Notes under the pieces: model-generated
Databases searched by the model: none
What the model saw: the letters and a program-made list of their open reading frames with translations, nothing else
What the model was told of the DNA's origin: nothing
Made by a program: the position numbers and the translations under genes
NCBI RefSeq assembly: GCF_002099425.1
Contig: NW_018344165.1
Span: 62,001 to 126,000, forward strand
DNA: 64,000 nucleotides
Source: Phascolarctos cinereus
Lineage: Eukaryota; Chordata; Mammalia; Diprotodontia; Phascolarctidae
Reading direction: 5' to 3'
Shown here: positions 32,696 through 43,965 of the stretch, piece by piece
Layout of the letters: every line of letters begins with the position of its first letter
Position numbering within the stretch: position 1 is the stretch's first letter

Positions 32696-33714
32696 AATGT
32701 ACTCCCTTTCTAGAAATACCCCTTTGGCTTTGTGTAGCTGATTGGGAGAATATTCCTCCAAAAAACTCCAGTTTCTCTAGAACCTAGTTTTGACATCTTT
32801 CTGAAAATGTCTGGACTAGATTAGTTTCTGAAATTAGACATTCTTGACCACAGAGCTCTTTTTCTTTTATATTTAAAACATTGTTTACGTGTAAGTTAAT
32901 TGTTGAAACTTCACACCCAAATCAGCTTTCACTGGTGTCTACAATTACTGTAGTTCTGATGCTGAACTCATATTTCCCCAAAATAGGGACTTCCACTGAC
33001 CCCTTTGATTAAACTTTCAGTGGGAGATATATTTTAAAAAGAAGGATGAAAAAACTTGTTCTTCTGAAAATTCCAAAGTTTTCAGAAAGATGTAATCTCA
33101 TCTTTGAATTCCTAATTCTGGACACATTAGAAATGCAAAGAGAGAATGAGATAAGAAGGGAAGAAAATCTTCCCCTATTGCAGACATTCATAGCATTGCA
33201 AACTAATTAGAGACTAAACTTATGAACTGAAAAGAAATCTCTTACCCACAAAGTCCCCTAGATATTAGTGAAAATGTGGTTTGAATGTTTGAAATTTTTT
33301 TGAAAAGTGTTTTTGAATCAGTAAAGTTTAATTTTAAGAGAAATTTTTACCTCACCTCTGTGTTCCTACTGTGAATGAGTAGTAGATTCAGGAAACTGCA
33401 TCTTGGAAGAGACCCAGCGTAACCTCAAGCACACTAGGGGCATGTGTTAGAGTGTAAAGAATACCAATTGAATGGGGAGAGAGATGAGTCCATTATTTGT
33501 CAGGGCTCGACTGCTATACACCAGCCATAGGTAGGATCAGTCTGAATGATAGGGGCACAAAGTCAGCATCCCTTACAGGGAAAGGTTCCAATGGCTTCTA
33601 ACTCTTTCCACTGACTCAACTGGAATTCTCATCTCTGCTACTCTAAAATCCATCAGGAGCCTAAACATTGGTACGTTTAGAGGCAAAGCATGGTAGGGGA
33701 AGGGAACAAGATAG
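32696..33714. other. unassigned DNA
   Basis: AT-rich, no repeat or gene recognised on either strand. Confidence 0.4.
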
Positions 33715-33890
33715 ATGACGATGACTCTCTCATACCCAAAGGACCTATGTCTAAATTCCAGCTCTGCTATTTACTATTGCTTGTGTGACTTTGGGAAAAT
33801 TACTTAGCTTCTTGGGGCCATAGATTCCTCATCTGTAAAATGAAGAGGTTGGACAAGATAATTTCTAAAGTTCTTTCATTTAAAATAAAA
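33715..33890 (+). repeat. MIR/Ther1 SINE
   Basis: 'gtctaaattccagctctgct', 'cttgtgtgactttgggaaaa' and 'aatgaagaggttggacaaga' follow MIR order. Confidence 0.8.
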
Positions 33891-33894
33891 CAAC

Positions 33895-34505
33895 AACCAT
33901 TGATTACACATTTGCAGAGCATTGTACTAGACAGTGGGGGCCTTTCAAATTTCAAGATACATATATAAATATATGTCCACCTATATAATCATTCTAATGT
34001 ATATGTGCATGCATATATGTTTATTATATATATATGCATAGGCATGTATATATGTATACATGGTGGTGTTTAGTCATTTTCAATTACGTTGGACCCTTTG
34101 TGACCCCATTTGGGGTTTTCTTGGCAAAGTTACTGCCATTTCCTTTTCTAGTTCATTTTACCGATGAAGAAACTGAGGCAAACAGGGTTAAGTGACTTGC
34201 TTAGGCTCACAAAGTAATAAGCAGCCTAGGCCAGATTCCAACTCAAGGAAATGAGACTTCCTGACTCCAGGCCCAGCATTCTATCCACTATACCACCTAG
34301 CTGCCCCATGTATGTATATATGTATGTATGTGTATATATGTACATATGTACACACACATATATGGAGAAAATAAAGGTTATATCTACATACATACATACA
34401 TATACAAATAAATAAATAAATGGATGAATAAATACATACACACAAATATAATATAGCCCTTGTCTCATGGAGTTTACCGTCTAGGCAGGGGTATGACTCA
34501 AACAC
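33895..34505 (-). repeat. L2 fragment split by TATG microsatellite and SINE
   Basis: 'ttgcagagcattgtactaga' (about 33910) and 'cccttgtctcatggagttta' (about 34457) are adjacent blocks of antisense L2. Between them lie ATGT/ATAC tetranucleotide runs (33955-34060 and 34308-34445) and a SINE. Confidence 0.65.
34061..34307 (-). mobile_element. marsupial tRNA-derived SINE, long form, in a microsatellite
   Basis: 'tgaccccatttggggttttc', 'accgatgaagaaactgaggc' and the reversed head 'accacctagctgcccc'. ATG-rich tetranucleotide sequence continues on both sides, so the SINE landed in or seeded a microsatellite. Confidence 0.9.
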
Positions 34506-34509
34506 AGAC

Positions 34510-35480
34510 AACTTCCAGCTTTATGGTATATGCTTCTTGTCAAACTTAGCCAGCCTCATGAACCCCAACTCCCATGCCTTACTTTCCTATTCTGAGATTA
34601 TAAGAGAAGTAAACTATTCTAAAAAGTGCTGACCCAGCAGAGCAGGGGAGCTGACGGCTAGCCACTGGTACAGCGGCTCAATGAATATTCATTATGAACA
34701 CCAATGAGCAAGGACTGGTGTTGGAAAGGTTGAACTTCATGGTGCTAATAAAGGCCATGCTATTAATAGGCACTCTATGTCAGTCCCATCCATGAATGAT
34801 ATTTTAAAATATCAAACTTATTAGCCATTGTCTACCTCCCCCTTTCCTAGAAAAAGCTTCAGTCACAACAGTCCCTCCCCTGCACCTGCAGAGAGCTGGA
34901 ATGCTTGGCCACGCAACTTCCTCCCTCCTTTGAGGGCTGTCCAGGAATAAATAAAGACATTCTACCCTCGTGTGATTAATAAGTCAGGTGAAGATGTGCC
35001 TTTCTGGGGAGTACCTTCCCTTCCCTTCCTCCCTTATCCAAGGTTTTCAGCAGGTACTTTAGGCATTGGAATAAGGCTTCTGCTAATGAGAGGAGTTAAT
35101 GAAAACCCCAAAAGGCTGAATTTAAGATTAAACTGGACCCTCCTTCTAATGGATTTTCTAAGATCTTATCTAAAGCATGGCTCAAGCTTAGTTGTCTCAT
35201 CCCTTCCTTCCTAGGGCTGGGAAATTAGTTCAGGCCTCAGAATGCCAATGAAGTCAATAAAAGTCATCAGTAGAAGGACTTAACAACTCTGTGGACCCTG
35301 AGAGGGAATGAGTTCAGCCCAGCTGTACAAAAGGCTATAAATCTCTTCCTGAGCCAGTCTTTTTCAGCAGCCTCTGAATGACATGGTGAAAAGAGAAGCC
35401 TGGGTCCTCATTATATGACCCCTCAAGACCAGCTGCATGAATGAATGAAGAAAAAAAGCCCTCAAACTACCTGGGAAATC
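34510..35480. other. unique DNA with TATA-like site
   Basis: No repeat recognised. ggctataaatctcttc (about 35334) is followed about 40 bp downstream by an ATG. The block at 34660-34830 has little sign of decay. A promoter or an old LTR are both possible; neither is shown. Confidence 0.3.
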
Positions 35481-35483
35481 AGA

Positions 35484-35885
35484 ATCACAGGATCATAGAA
35501 TGTCTGAGAAGGAAAGAGTCTAATCTTAGAATTAATCTGGTCTAACTCCATTTTAAAGGTGAGAAAAATAAGGCTCAGAAATCTCAGTGATTTTCCTAAG
35601 TTCACATAGGAAGTATATGGTATATGTAGGACTTGAAACCAGATTCTCTGACTTCCAGTCCAGAGCTCTTTGCAGTTTGCCATTTACAAAGCACTTTACC
35701 CTCTGATTTCTCATTTGATCTTGACCATGGACCTACAAAGGAGTCAGGGGAGGGTTACTCTGTCCATTTGATGGATAAAGAACCTGAAAACTTTCCTAAG
35801 GTTATACCAAGGGGAAATAGCAAGACCAGGACCAGAAAATATGCCTGATGACTTCTAATCTAGGGCTCTTTCTATTCCACTGCTA
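35484..35885 (-). repeat. two MIR-like SINEs in tandem
   Basis: First 35484-35680 ('gtgagaaaaataaggctcag', 'ttccagtccagagctctttg'), second 35681-35885 ('tttacaaagcactttaccct', 'tctagggctctttctattcc'). Confidence 0.75.
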
Positions 35886-36224
35886 TCTACATAATATTAA
35901 TACGATGATTACTACCACTTCATTATGATTATATTAAAAATAAACATCTGCCTAATATCTAGAAAGACAAGATCAAGTGGCAATAGTATAAATCAGAAGC
36001 TTGCCAACTTTTATAAACAGATGGCATATCCCTGTTCTCCCTATACAAACCCCAAAATATCCTTGAGAATTAAAAAATAATAGTAAATGGTACTAGAACT
36101 GGGGTATCGTGGCGGTTGAAGTGTTGCCAACAATCACCCCAATATAACACTGACCCATTTTTTAGCTGTCATTTTTAACAGCTGTCATCATGCTCAATAT
36201 GTATGACCCGGGCCAGCCATTCCC
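35886..36224. other. unassigned AT-rich DNA
   Basis: Nothing recognised. Confidence 0.4.
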
Positions 36225-36435
36225 TAATTTTGCACCTTCCTTTGGAATTCTCCGTCATGTCCTCACACCATATACTTTTCCTCTTCCCCTCCTTTTCCTG
36301 CTATATGTTGTCTTCGCCTATTAGATTGTAAGCTTCTTGAGAGCAGGGATTATTTTTCTTTTTTTTCTCATTCGTATCCCCAGAACTTAGCACAGTGCCA
36401 CATAGTAGGTGCTTAATGTTGCTTGTCCTTCTTTT
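36225..36435 (+). repeat. L2 LINE 3' end
   Basis: 'gattgtaagcttcttgagag', 'ccccagaacttagcacagtg', 'catagtaggtgcttaatg'. 36436-36834 after it is unassigned. Confidence 0.85.
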
Positions 36436-36834
36436 TCGTAAAGCCCAAATGTAGGAGAGTTAGTTGAATGCTATATGAAGTATCTGTAAGTGGAACATGA
36501 TCATCATTTCCAAATATCTGAAGGGTTATCTTGGAGAAAAGGGATGAGACTTGTGCTGCTTGGTGCCAGTCACAGGGCAAGGAGGGGTGAGGGCAGCGGG
36601 AAGTTACCAGGAAGCAAATTTAAACTCAATTTAAAGATGAACTTTCTAATGATCAGAGCAGTTTAGCAATGGAATCGGTTACCTCATAAATGTGAAGTCT
36701 CTGTCACTTGGGGCATAAGAGCAAAGGCTGCAGAGGGGATCCTGCCATGGTGGAGGAAGGGCGGACTAGAGACGTCAGCTTCCACCATCCTGAAAGTGGC
36801 CATGTTCACTGTTTCAGCATCATTTACATAGGAT

Positions 36835-37035
36835 GTCATCTGATATTTAATAGCTGTGTGACTACGGACAAGTAACTTATCTGAGCCTCAGTTTCCACAT
36901 ATGTAAAAATGGGAGTAACAATACCTGTAGTGACTATGTCATAGAGTTGTGTTGAGGTTTCACTGAGATAATCTAAATTAAAAGAGATAACAGACCCTTA
37001 TAGAGCTACATAGGTATCAACCACCGCTCATTATT
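36835..37035 (+). repeat. MIR/Ther1 SINE
   Basis: 'taatagctgtgtgactacgg', 'ctgagcctcagtttccacat' and 'aaatgggagtaacaatacct'. 37036-37299 is AT-rich and unassigned. Confidence 0.82.
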
Positions 37036-37299
37036 GCTATCTTTCTAATCTTTTTAGTGGAGTTTAGATGCAAATAGTTCAATGACAAGTCATTCTCCCA
37101 TGATTCTTTAAATATTTTAATTTATTTAAATATTTGATTTCTTAATTAATTAATTATTTTAATATTTAATATTTAGTGGACAGATGGATAAAAAGCTTGC
37201 TTTTTGAAATGGAATGAGAACATTCATACAATTCCGCAGGCTTGCTGAAAACATCTTTAGGACAACAATTGCAGGCAGGAGGACAGAAATGATCATGGG

Positions 37300-38070
37300 T
37301 TTCTAATGCTGTGCCTGCACAGTTTTGATTTCTTCTCCTCAATTGCTCTATTCAGAGAGATTTTCACTTCATGTAGCTTGGTGATGACGAGAATTTGGCA
37401 TGATTTTCATCTACTAAAAACACTGTTCTTTACTTTTTATGGGTCAGTGCTATGTCTAAGCATTTGTGGGCACCAGTTTTGTTTGTGATAAGGCTTTGGT
37501 TATAGCTTTATTGAATTCTCCTCTGTTTTGTAGTTTGTATTTATGAGATGGGGATTTGTATTCTTTTATTTTATGAAGAATAGAGAGTTCCTGGTGCATA
37601 ATTCTCAACACCAGATTGTGTCTTCCAAGGTATGCTGTAACTGCTAAATTTTTGTAACCTGCAGTGTGATATATTGTACAATTTCTACCATTTTATTGCA
37701 TAATCCTCATGATTCAATAAATCTGGGGTCCTTAAAAATAACTTTTCTCTGATTTCTGGTGGCAAGATCTCATCCTGAATCACTATCACAAATCCTTGTT
37801 TCTGTAAATGAACTCACATGACTAAGCTATTTGTTCAATGTTTCTTTGTCAGCATATTATTGGTTGAGTTTATGTGGGTGTTACCCAAGGAAAACCTCTT
37901 GAAATTCCATGCTACGTGGCATGCCCATCTCTTTTTGAAAATCACTTGAGCCATTGGCACTGCTTGTGCCATCTGGTTCATTGTTACGTAGTCCTTCAGG
38001 AATACATGTTTTGTTGATTTTAATGCCTTCATTTTCTTCTGCTTTTCCCTCTTCAGATTTAAGTAACTTA
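37300..38070 (-). mobile_element. decayed LINE with R2/R4 (Dong)-type endonuclease end
   Basis: Minus-strand translation gives, in shifting frames, HLQKQGFVIVIQDEILPPE (37810-37750), then GYKNLAVTAYLGRHNLVLRI and MHQELSILHKIKEYKSP (about 37650-37540), then LDIALTHKK and RTVFLVDE (about 37460-37400). This order (the GFxxAIQDEV segment, the LAxxxYxxRHNxVxxIxHQEL segment, PDIxLxDK...DV) is what I know from the C-terminus of LINEs with a restriction-like endonuclease, where PD..D is catalytic. Here the PD is replaced (LD) and stops and shifts are many, so it is dead. It differs from the L1, L2, L3 and RTE copies around it. The sequence further 5' (to about 38070) is open but unassigned. Confidence 0.65.
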
Positions 38071-38074
38071 TCAA

Positions 38075-39238
38075 TTTCTGCTTTTATTTTTATCTAATCA
38101 GGATTCAGAAATGGATCTGTTTCTTATCTTTACCCTGAATTGATCTTCAATATTTTGTTGTATAACTTGGAGCTTAGAATAGGGTTAACAAAGAGCAGTA
38201 AGATATCCTTCCCTGAAACTGGTAAGATCTGTTACCAGTTCTGCCATGATGTAGTACAGACACATAATACATGCACTCATATCTTTAGGCCATTCCACCT
38301 ACACCTATGGTCTGTCTGCTTTCGTGGTCAGGGCCAGAGGCACCCAAGCATTTCCAGAAGGGGGGGATTGGTACATTTTTATTTGTTCTGACATATCTTA
38401 TCTTCTTATAGTTCCAGGAAACAAAGGAATACTACTTACTCTCTGTGAAGCCCTCCATGCCAAGCTGATAATTATAATGGTACTGAGCAGGGCCAGCTTG
38501 CACCTTCATACATTTTCTTAGATTCCTAGGAGCACACTGGCTAAAGTGCTAACGCAGTCAGTGGTATTGACAGATCCCAGTTGGTCGCTGTTTCGAGGTT
38601 CCTTCCAGACTTTCACATCTACTAGAGAGATCTCAGGGCACAATCATGTGATCAACAAGATGGAAGACTAGACGTTTTCTCCAATCCTTATGAACTCTCA
38701 AAACTCTTAACATAAGAATTATCCACAGCAGGTACACTAAGTGGAGCTGTTTCTACAAGCTAAGACACCAAGAAATCTAATGAGGTAATAACCCAGCGGG
38801 TAAAAGCAGAAGATACAATTCCCAATGACGTCACTCAGCACCTCCTCCCCACTTGTCCTTTCAATCTGGCAGAATGACACATTCTGACCAAGGATTTGTG
38901 TTCTGAGATATACTTAGAAATGTCCAGTGTTGCTTCTGCAGATGCTTCTACCTTAACCCCACCATTCTATAACAATAAGCAACAGGTCTCTATCTGCCCC
39001 TGTTCCTTTTCCATCTTGCAGAGAAGGCTGAGGTATAGGAATGTGGAAATATGCTCTGTATCTTGTACTGTGCTGTAGCAGTAATCAGATACTTAAAGAT
39101 CAGAGAAATGTGGCAGGATACCAGCATTGTGGGGGGCTGCACCAGAGCTGAAAGAAAGGAGACTGAAATTCAACTGGGGCCAGTTCTGTTCCCCCTCCCT
39201 CAGAAGTAACTTGGGGCAGGGAATGAGGATGGTTAAAA
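38075..39238. other. unassigned DNA, possibly an L1 5' region in part
   Basis: 38640-38900 ('caagatggaagactagacg') has the look of an L1 5' UTR preceding the ORF1-like DNA at 39420. Nothing else recognised. Confidence 0.3.
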
Positions 39239-39406
39239 AGTGAGTGCCCAGGGGCAGCAAGGTGGCACAGTGAAGAGACATCTGGCCTTGGAGTCAGGAG
39301 GACCTGAGTTCAAATCCAGCCTCAGACACTTAACACTTACTAGCTATGTGACCTTGGGCAAGTCGCTTAACCCTGATCGCCTCACCAAAAAAAAAAAGTG
39401 AATTCC
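39239..39406 (+). mobile_element. marsupial tRNA-derived SINE, short form, with target duplication
   Basis: Element 39251-39397. Flanks agtgagtgccc (39239-39249) and agtgaattccc (39396-39406) are similar and could be an aged duplication. Confidence 0.88.
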
Positions 39407-39419
39407 CCCGTAAGGAAGG

Positions 39420-40095
39420 AGACAGCTTTGAGGTCCAGCCTTTGAGGAATCCAACATCAAAGATGAAGGAGTCAAAAAATGAACAAAAGAGAAATATAAG
39501 GAAAGAAACCAGAAATTATTAAAGGTCTCAACCAAAAGAAAACTCAGTTAAAAGTCTTGGACACAAGTTAAATCAACAGAGAAAATACTAGTACAAAAGG
39601 TAAGTTGTCTACTAGGATATCTAAATGAACTCAAATATCTCTGAATAAGTGTTGCAAGATGAAAAATATCCAACCAACCCTTGATGAGGCAGAGGACCCT
39701 GTGGATTTCCAGGAGAGTTTGGAACCATAGCATAATGTTCTTGAATAGTTCAAGAGAGAAATCAGATGAGTGAAAACAGATTTTTTGGCCTACACACCAG
39801 AAACAATTGCAGAATAAAACAAACAAACAAAAACCTTGAGTCTACAGTGGCAAGGCTCTCCAAAGAAGAGAAAGAGGGAACAATTGATTGGGAATATGAA
39901 TCTATAGAAGAGAACAAAGACAATCTGGAAGAATAGAAGCAAAAAGCAATAATTTTAAAAGAATACATAATCTCTATAGAAGCAAAATACATTGATACAG
40001 GATATGTAGAGAAAACTTAAGAGTCATAGGTATCCCAGAATAATATGATGAGTCAGAAAACCTGAACACCGTGACGTAAGAAATAAAATAAGAAA
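39420..40095 (+). repeat. L1 ORF1-like fragment
   Basis: Lysine/glutamate-rich broken frames are followed by RENLRVIGIPE (about 40010-40045), the start of the L1 ORF1p RNA-recognition domain. It is a different ORF1 from the HAL1 at 1.9-4.4 kb. No ORF2 follows. Confidence 0.6.
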
Positions 40096-40259
40096 ACCAC
40101 TTGGAACTTCTGAATATGGAGGCGGTGGGGGAATTGCCGAGCAAAAGAGGGCACAGATGGCTTCCAGAGATCTCAGGACATGCAGAAGCCCATTTGATCC
40201 ATTTCCCTGCCCAGCATTCCTTTACTTTGCTATGTCCTTCCACTCAGGACATAGATGAT

Positions 40260-40680
40260 GGGTTGGAATTGGAGGAGATTATTATTGTAATTTCTTGCTT
40301 CTTAATGCACAGTAGGAGTTTGGTAAATGCTTGTCTATTGATTGATTCCACAACCCTACCCTGATTTGCTTCTAGTCCAATATTGTTTAGGCTTCAAATG
40401 GATTTTAGAATAACAGAAATGAGGGCCCACGGAAGTTAGAAACTATTTGAGTTCTTCCTTATTTGGAAGGTTAATTATGTTCCCCTTGTAGCACAGGCTG
40501 GTTCTGTAGTTGGTGCACAGCTGCTGAGCTTGGACAGATACTGGTGCCAAAATAATGATTATCTTTGTCTTCATTAAATTGGGAGCTCCTTGAGGGCAGG
40601 ATCTATGCCTGTGTATTCCCAGCACGGAGCACAGGGCCTTGTGCATAACTGGTTCTTGATATATAAAGTTTGCTGACATT
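40260..40680 (+). repeat. two L2 3' tails
   Basis: 'agtttggtaaatgcttgtct' near 40320, and 'ttgggagctccttgagggca' with 'cccagcacggagcacagggc' at 40575-40640. Confidence 0.7.
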
Positions 40681-40689
40681 TCTATACCA

Positions 40690-41160
40690 TTTTTAAAATG
40701 TATTATTGCTATTGTTATTGATATCATTTCTGTAATATTTTAAGGTTTACAAAATACTTTGTTAATACCTTCAGACCTTGTGAGGTAAGAAGTAATAATC
40801 ATTATTGTCTCTATTTTCAAGAAAAGGAGACTGAGACTTGCCCAAGGTCACATAAATAGCAAGTGTAGGATCCAGAATTCAAACCCAGGTCTTATGATCA
40901 GGGTTTAGATCAGGTCTAATTCTAGCAGTCCTCCAAACACAACCATTCTGATCCAAGGTACTTTCTTCACAATAACCCTGTGAATAGGATCAATGCAATT
41001 ATTATTATCCTCATTTTGCAGATGTTGAGACTGAGGCTCAGAGTGGAAGAGTGACTTCCTCAAAGCCCCCAGAATTAGCCAGTAGCAGAGCCAGGGCTTT
41101 TAGCTTCATGATTCACCATTCTGGACTTTCTGCCATACCACAATGCCCACTCCAAGTCCC
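40690..41160 (-). repeat. two MIR/Ther1 SINEs
   Basis: First 40690-40900 ('tttacaaaatactttgttaa', 'agacttgcccaaggtcacat'). Second 40930-41160 ('cattttgcagatgttgagac', 'gtagcagagccagggctttt'). Confidence 0.8.
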
Positions 41161-41565
41161 GAGCAGAGGCTCTTCCTCTTGCCTTTATCCTGCCTTTCTG
41201 GAAATATCAGCATAGCTGGAGCCCCAGTATTTCTCACGCTTTCATACCACAAAGCCCTTGGGAAGAACATGTGGCTTAGGGTTGAGCTTTTCTTGTGTGG
41301 AAGATTCTGAAAAGAGCAAATTGCTTTCTTGGCCAGACTTTAACGTGTTTGCTTGAAGTTAGGAGAATATTGATTTCTGTTAGAAGTCAATGGTTTGTGG
41401 AGTTTTTTTTTTGTTCCTTCCAAGAACAGAAAGATTAGAGTCTCATGTTCTACATGTTTGTTTATTTATTGCTTTTTGAAATCTGCCCCTTCCTGCTCCA
41501 GGGGAGGGATGAGCAAGTCCTCATTGTGGGAGATCTGTGTATTCCAAGCTGTTCTAGGTGCATGA
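41161..41565. other. unassigned DNA
   Basis: No repeat or gene recognised. Confidence 0.4.
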
Positions 41566-42102
41566 AGAGTGAGGTTTCTTTTTTTTTTTTAATTTTTAAT
41601 TAATTTATTTTGAATTATCAACAATCACTTCCATAAGCTTTTGAGTTTTAAATTTTTCTCCCCCTCCCTTTTTGCCTCCCTCCCCAAGATGGTGCACAAT
41701 CTGTTATAGGCTATACATATATATTCCTATTAAACATATTTTCACATTAGTGATGTTGTAGGTAAGAATTAGAACCAATAGGAGGAGCCATCACAAAGAG
41801 GAAACAAAACACAACAGAAGAAAAAAACAGCAAACAGCATGCTTCAATCTGCATTCAAACTCCATAGTTCTTTCTTCTTTGTGGATAGCATTTTCCATCC
41901 TGAGGCCTTTGGAGATGTCTTAGATCCTTGTATTGCTGAGAAGAGTTAAGTCTGTCAGTATTAGTCATTGCACAGTGTGGCTGTTACCGTGTACAACGTT
42001 CTCCTGATTCTGCTCATTTCACTCAATCAGATCATACAAGTCTTTCCAGGTTTTTCTGAAGTCCACCTGCTCATCATTTCTTATAGTAGAGTGAGGTTTC
42101 TT
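41566..42102 (-). mobile_element. 5'-truncated L1 with perfect 15-bp target duplication
   Basis: The T-run at 41581 is the reversed A-tail; then 'ttccataagcttttgagttt', 'ccctttttgcctccctcccc', 'gctcatttcactcaatcaga' and 'tctttccaggtttttctgaa' follow the L1 3' end. agagtgaggtttctt flanks it exactly at 41566-41580 and 42088-42102. The element is 507 bp. Confidence 0.93.
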
Positions 42103-42275
42103 AGCCTTTTCTGTGTCATGTGCCTCTTGGGTAGTTTGATGAAGCCCTTGTCAGAATAATGTTTTTAAATGCATAAACTAAGTTACATAGGATTATAAGG
42201 GAAACCAATTATATTGAAATGTAGTGATCAAAATATTTCCTTTAAAATGTTCATGGACCCCTGATCCTCAGGGAT
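42088..42275. mobile_element. hAT-like MITE, copy 2 of 3
   Basis: 'gaggtttcttagccttttct', 'gtcagaataatgtttttaaa', 'attatattgaaatgtagtga', 'aaatgttcatggacccctga' match copy 1 at 29165. The right terminal repeat is altered by the short palindrome ccctgatcctcagggatcag at 42257. Confidence 0.65.
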
Positions 42276-42309
42276 CAGGGAAAAGAGGAGAAACAGAAAG
42301 CTCTCTATT

Positions 42310-42690
42310 TGACTGAATCAGAATCGCAGAATCTTAAAGTAAGGAGACACCTCTAAGGCTACCTAGTCCCACCTGTACATGACTAAGAATTCCTTCTTTA
42401 GCCATTCCAACAAATGGTCATTCTTCAGTCTTGCTTTGATATCACCAATGAAGGGTTGGTAGTGGGAGGGGTGTATGTCTGTGTAGCGCAACTATTGCTT
42501 TCAGAGGCAGTCATTTTTGGACAGCTCAGATTGTTAGAAAGTCTTTCCTTACTCCAAGCTGAAATTTGCTTCCTTAATGTAAATCCATTGCTCCTTTTTC
42601 TGATCTTTGAGGCCCAAGATAAAGAAACAGAATTCCTCTCTTACAGGAAAGCCCGTCAAATTATTCAGGACATCTATTTCATACCCCAGA
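42310..42690 (-). repeat. L3/CR1 LINE 3' end
   Basis: 'gaatcgcagaatcttaaagt', 'tttttggacagctcagattg', 'ttagaaagtctttccttact' are antisense L3. The 119-codon frame here is not a gene. Confidence 0.75.
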
Positions 42691-42784
42691 AAGTCACAAG
42701 TGAAAATAAAGATCAAACAAAAAAGAACACAATCAAAGTGAAGAAGATGGCTAAAACCCAGCAAGGTGTATGACCTCTATTAAA

Positions 42785-42925
42785 GTGGAAAGGATGCTGG
42801 ATTTGGAGCCAGAGCACTGAGGTTTGAAGTCCTACCTGTGTGACCTTTAGGAAGACTTTTCCCATCTCGGGGCCTCACTTTTCCCCACTTGAGCTCATGA
42901 AGCCTCTTCTCTAGGTGGCTTGCCC
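42785..42925 (+). repeat. MIR/Ther1 SINE
   Basis: 'atgctggatttggagccaga' and 'cctacctgtgtgacctttag' are MIR blocks. Confidence 0.75.
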
Positions 42926-43253
42926 TCCAGACTACACCTAGGAAAATGAAGTGCCCCTAAGCAACCCATCTGGGGGTACTTTTTATGATAGTAACCCTGC
43001 CGCTATTGTCTATCATCCCTTTATATCCCAGTGCGGTGGAGACGTTAGAGATTCTTTAGGCTTCACTGGGACTGAAGGACCTTACTGCTCCCAGTGGTGC
43101 AATTTTAAAGGCTGGCCATCAATTGCCTCCTCAACCAACTCTGTGTTCCAGGAGTCACACCCAATACTTCTTATAGGGATGGGTTAAACACCCAACACTT
43201 CTTACAGGGATGGGTTAAAGGAAGATTTGGGAAAGAGTGGCTCCCTCCATACA
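42926..43253. other. unassigned DNA
   Basis: A short local duplication is visible (acccaatacttcttataggg near 43160 and acccaacacttcttacaggg near 43190). Nothing else recognised. Confidence 0.4.
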
Positions 43254-43429
43254 AAACTGGGGGCAGAGGGGGCATCTAGGTGGGGCAGTGGATAGAGCAC
43301 CACCCTTGGATTCAGGAGGACCTGAGTTCAAATCCAGCCTCAGACACATAACACTAGCTCTGTGATCCCGGGTAAGTCACTTAACCCCATTGCGTAGCCA
43401 AAACAAAACAAAACAACATTGGGGGCAGA
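43254..43429 (+). mobile_element. marsupial tRNA-derived SINE, short form, with target duplication
   Basis: Element 43268-43415 with a CAAAA-type tail. Flanks aaactgggggcaga (43254-43267) and a near copy ending ttgggggcaga (to 43429). Confidence 0.9.
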
Positions 43430-43834
43430 CAAAAGGGAGGAGCTAGTTTTTCCTTTCCATCAGTTACCTCCAACATCATACAGGATTACATAAGCAAGAA
43501 AGAGAGACTGCTGATGTAATACCCTCCCTGTTCCTCAGCCCTGGACAATTACTGTAGAACAAGTTAAATTACTAAAGTCGAGGGAGATTAAAAGTGAGAA
43601 AAGAAACAACATAAGATGTCCCAAGGCATTCTCAAATGGATTGAATGGCACCTTTAAAGCAATTAATCAAGATGTAACAGTAGTAAGATGATCACAAGAA
43701 CAAATAAAGATCTTGCATATATAGAAAGTCAAGGCAAAAATACAGGATAGAATTTAAAAGACACGAAAAAGTGCAGGAAGGAAGTATACAGAGGGTCAGT
43801 GATTTATGGCCTGAGGCATGCAGAAATCCTAGAG
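43430..43834. other. unassigned A-rich DNA
   Basis: Nothing recognised. Confidence 0.4.
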
Positions 43835-43965
43835 ATTGCCCGGAGACCCTGAGAGGTTAAAAGATTTTCCCAAAGTCACTCACCTAGTAAGTGTCATGAG
43901 GAGGATTTGAACCCTAACACTAGATTGAGCTCTCTCTCCATTATACCATTCTACATGTCAATATC
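43835..43965 (-). repeat. MIR-like SINE
   Basis: 'cctgagaggttaaaagattt' and 'cacctagtaagtgtcatgag' are antisense MIR. 43966-44689 is unassigned. Confidence 0.7.

Noticed and set aside
42414-42773. 119-codon frame as a small membrane protein
   Set aside because: It lies in antisense L3/CR1 sequence and runs into unassigned DNA; no start or context supports a gene.
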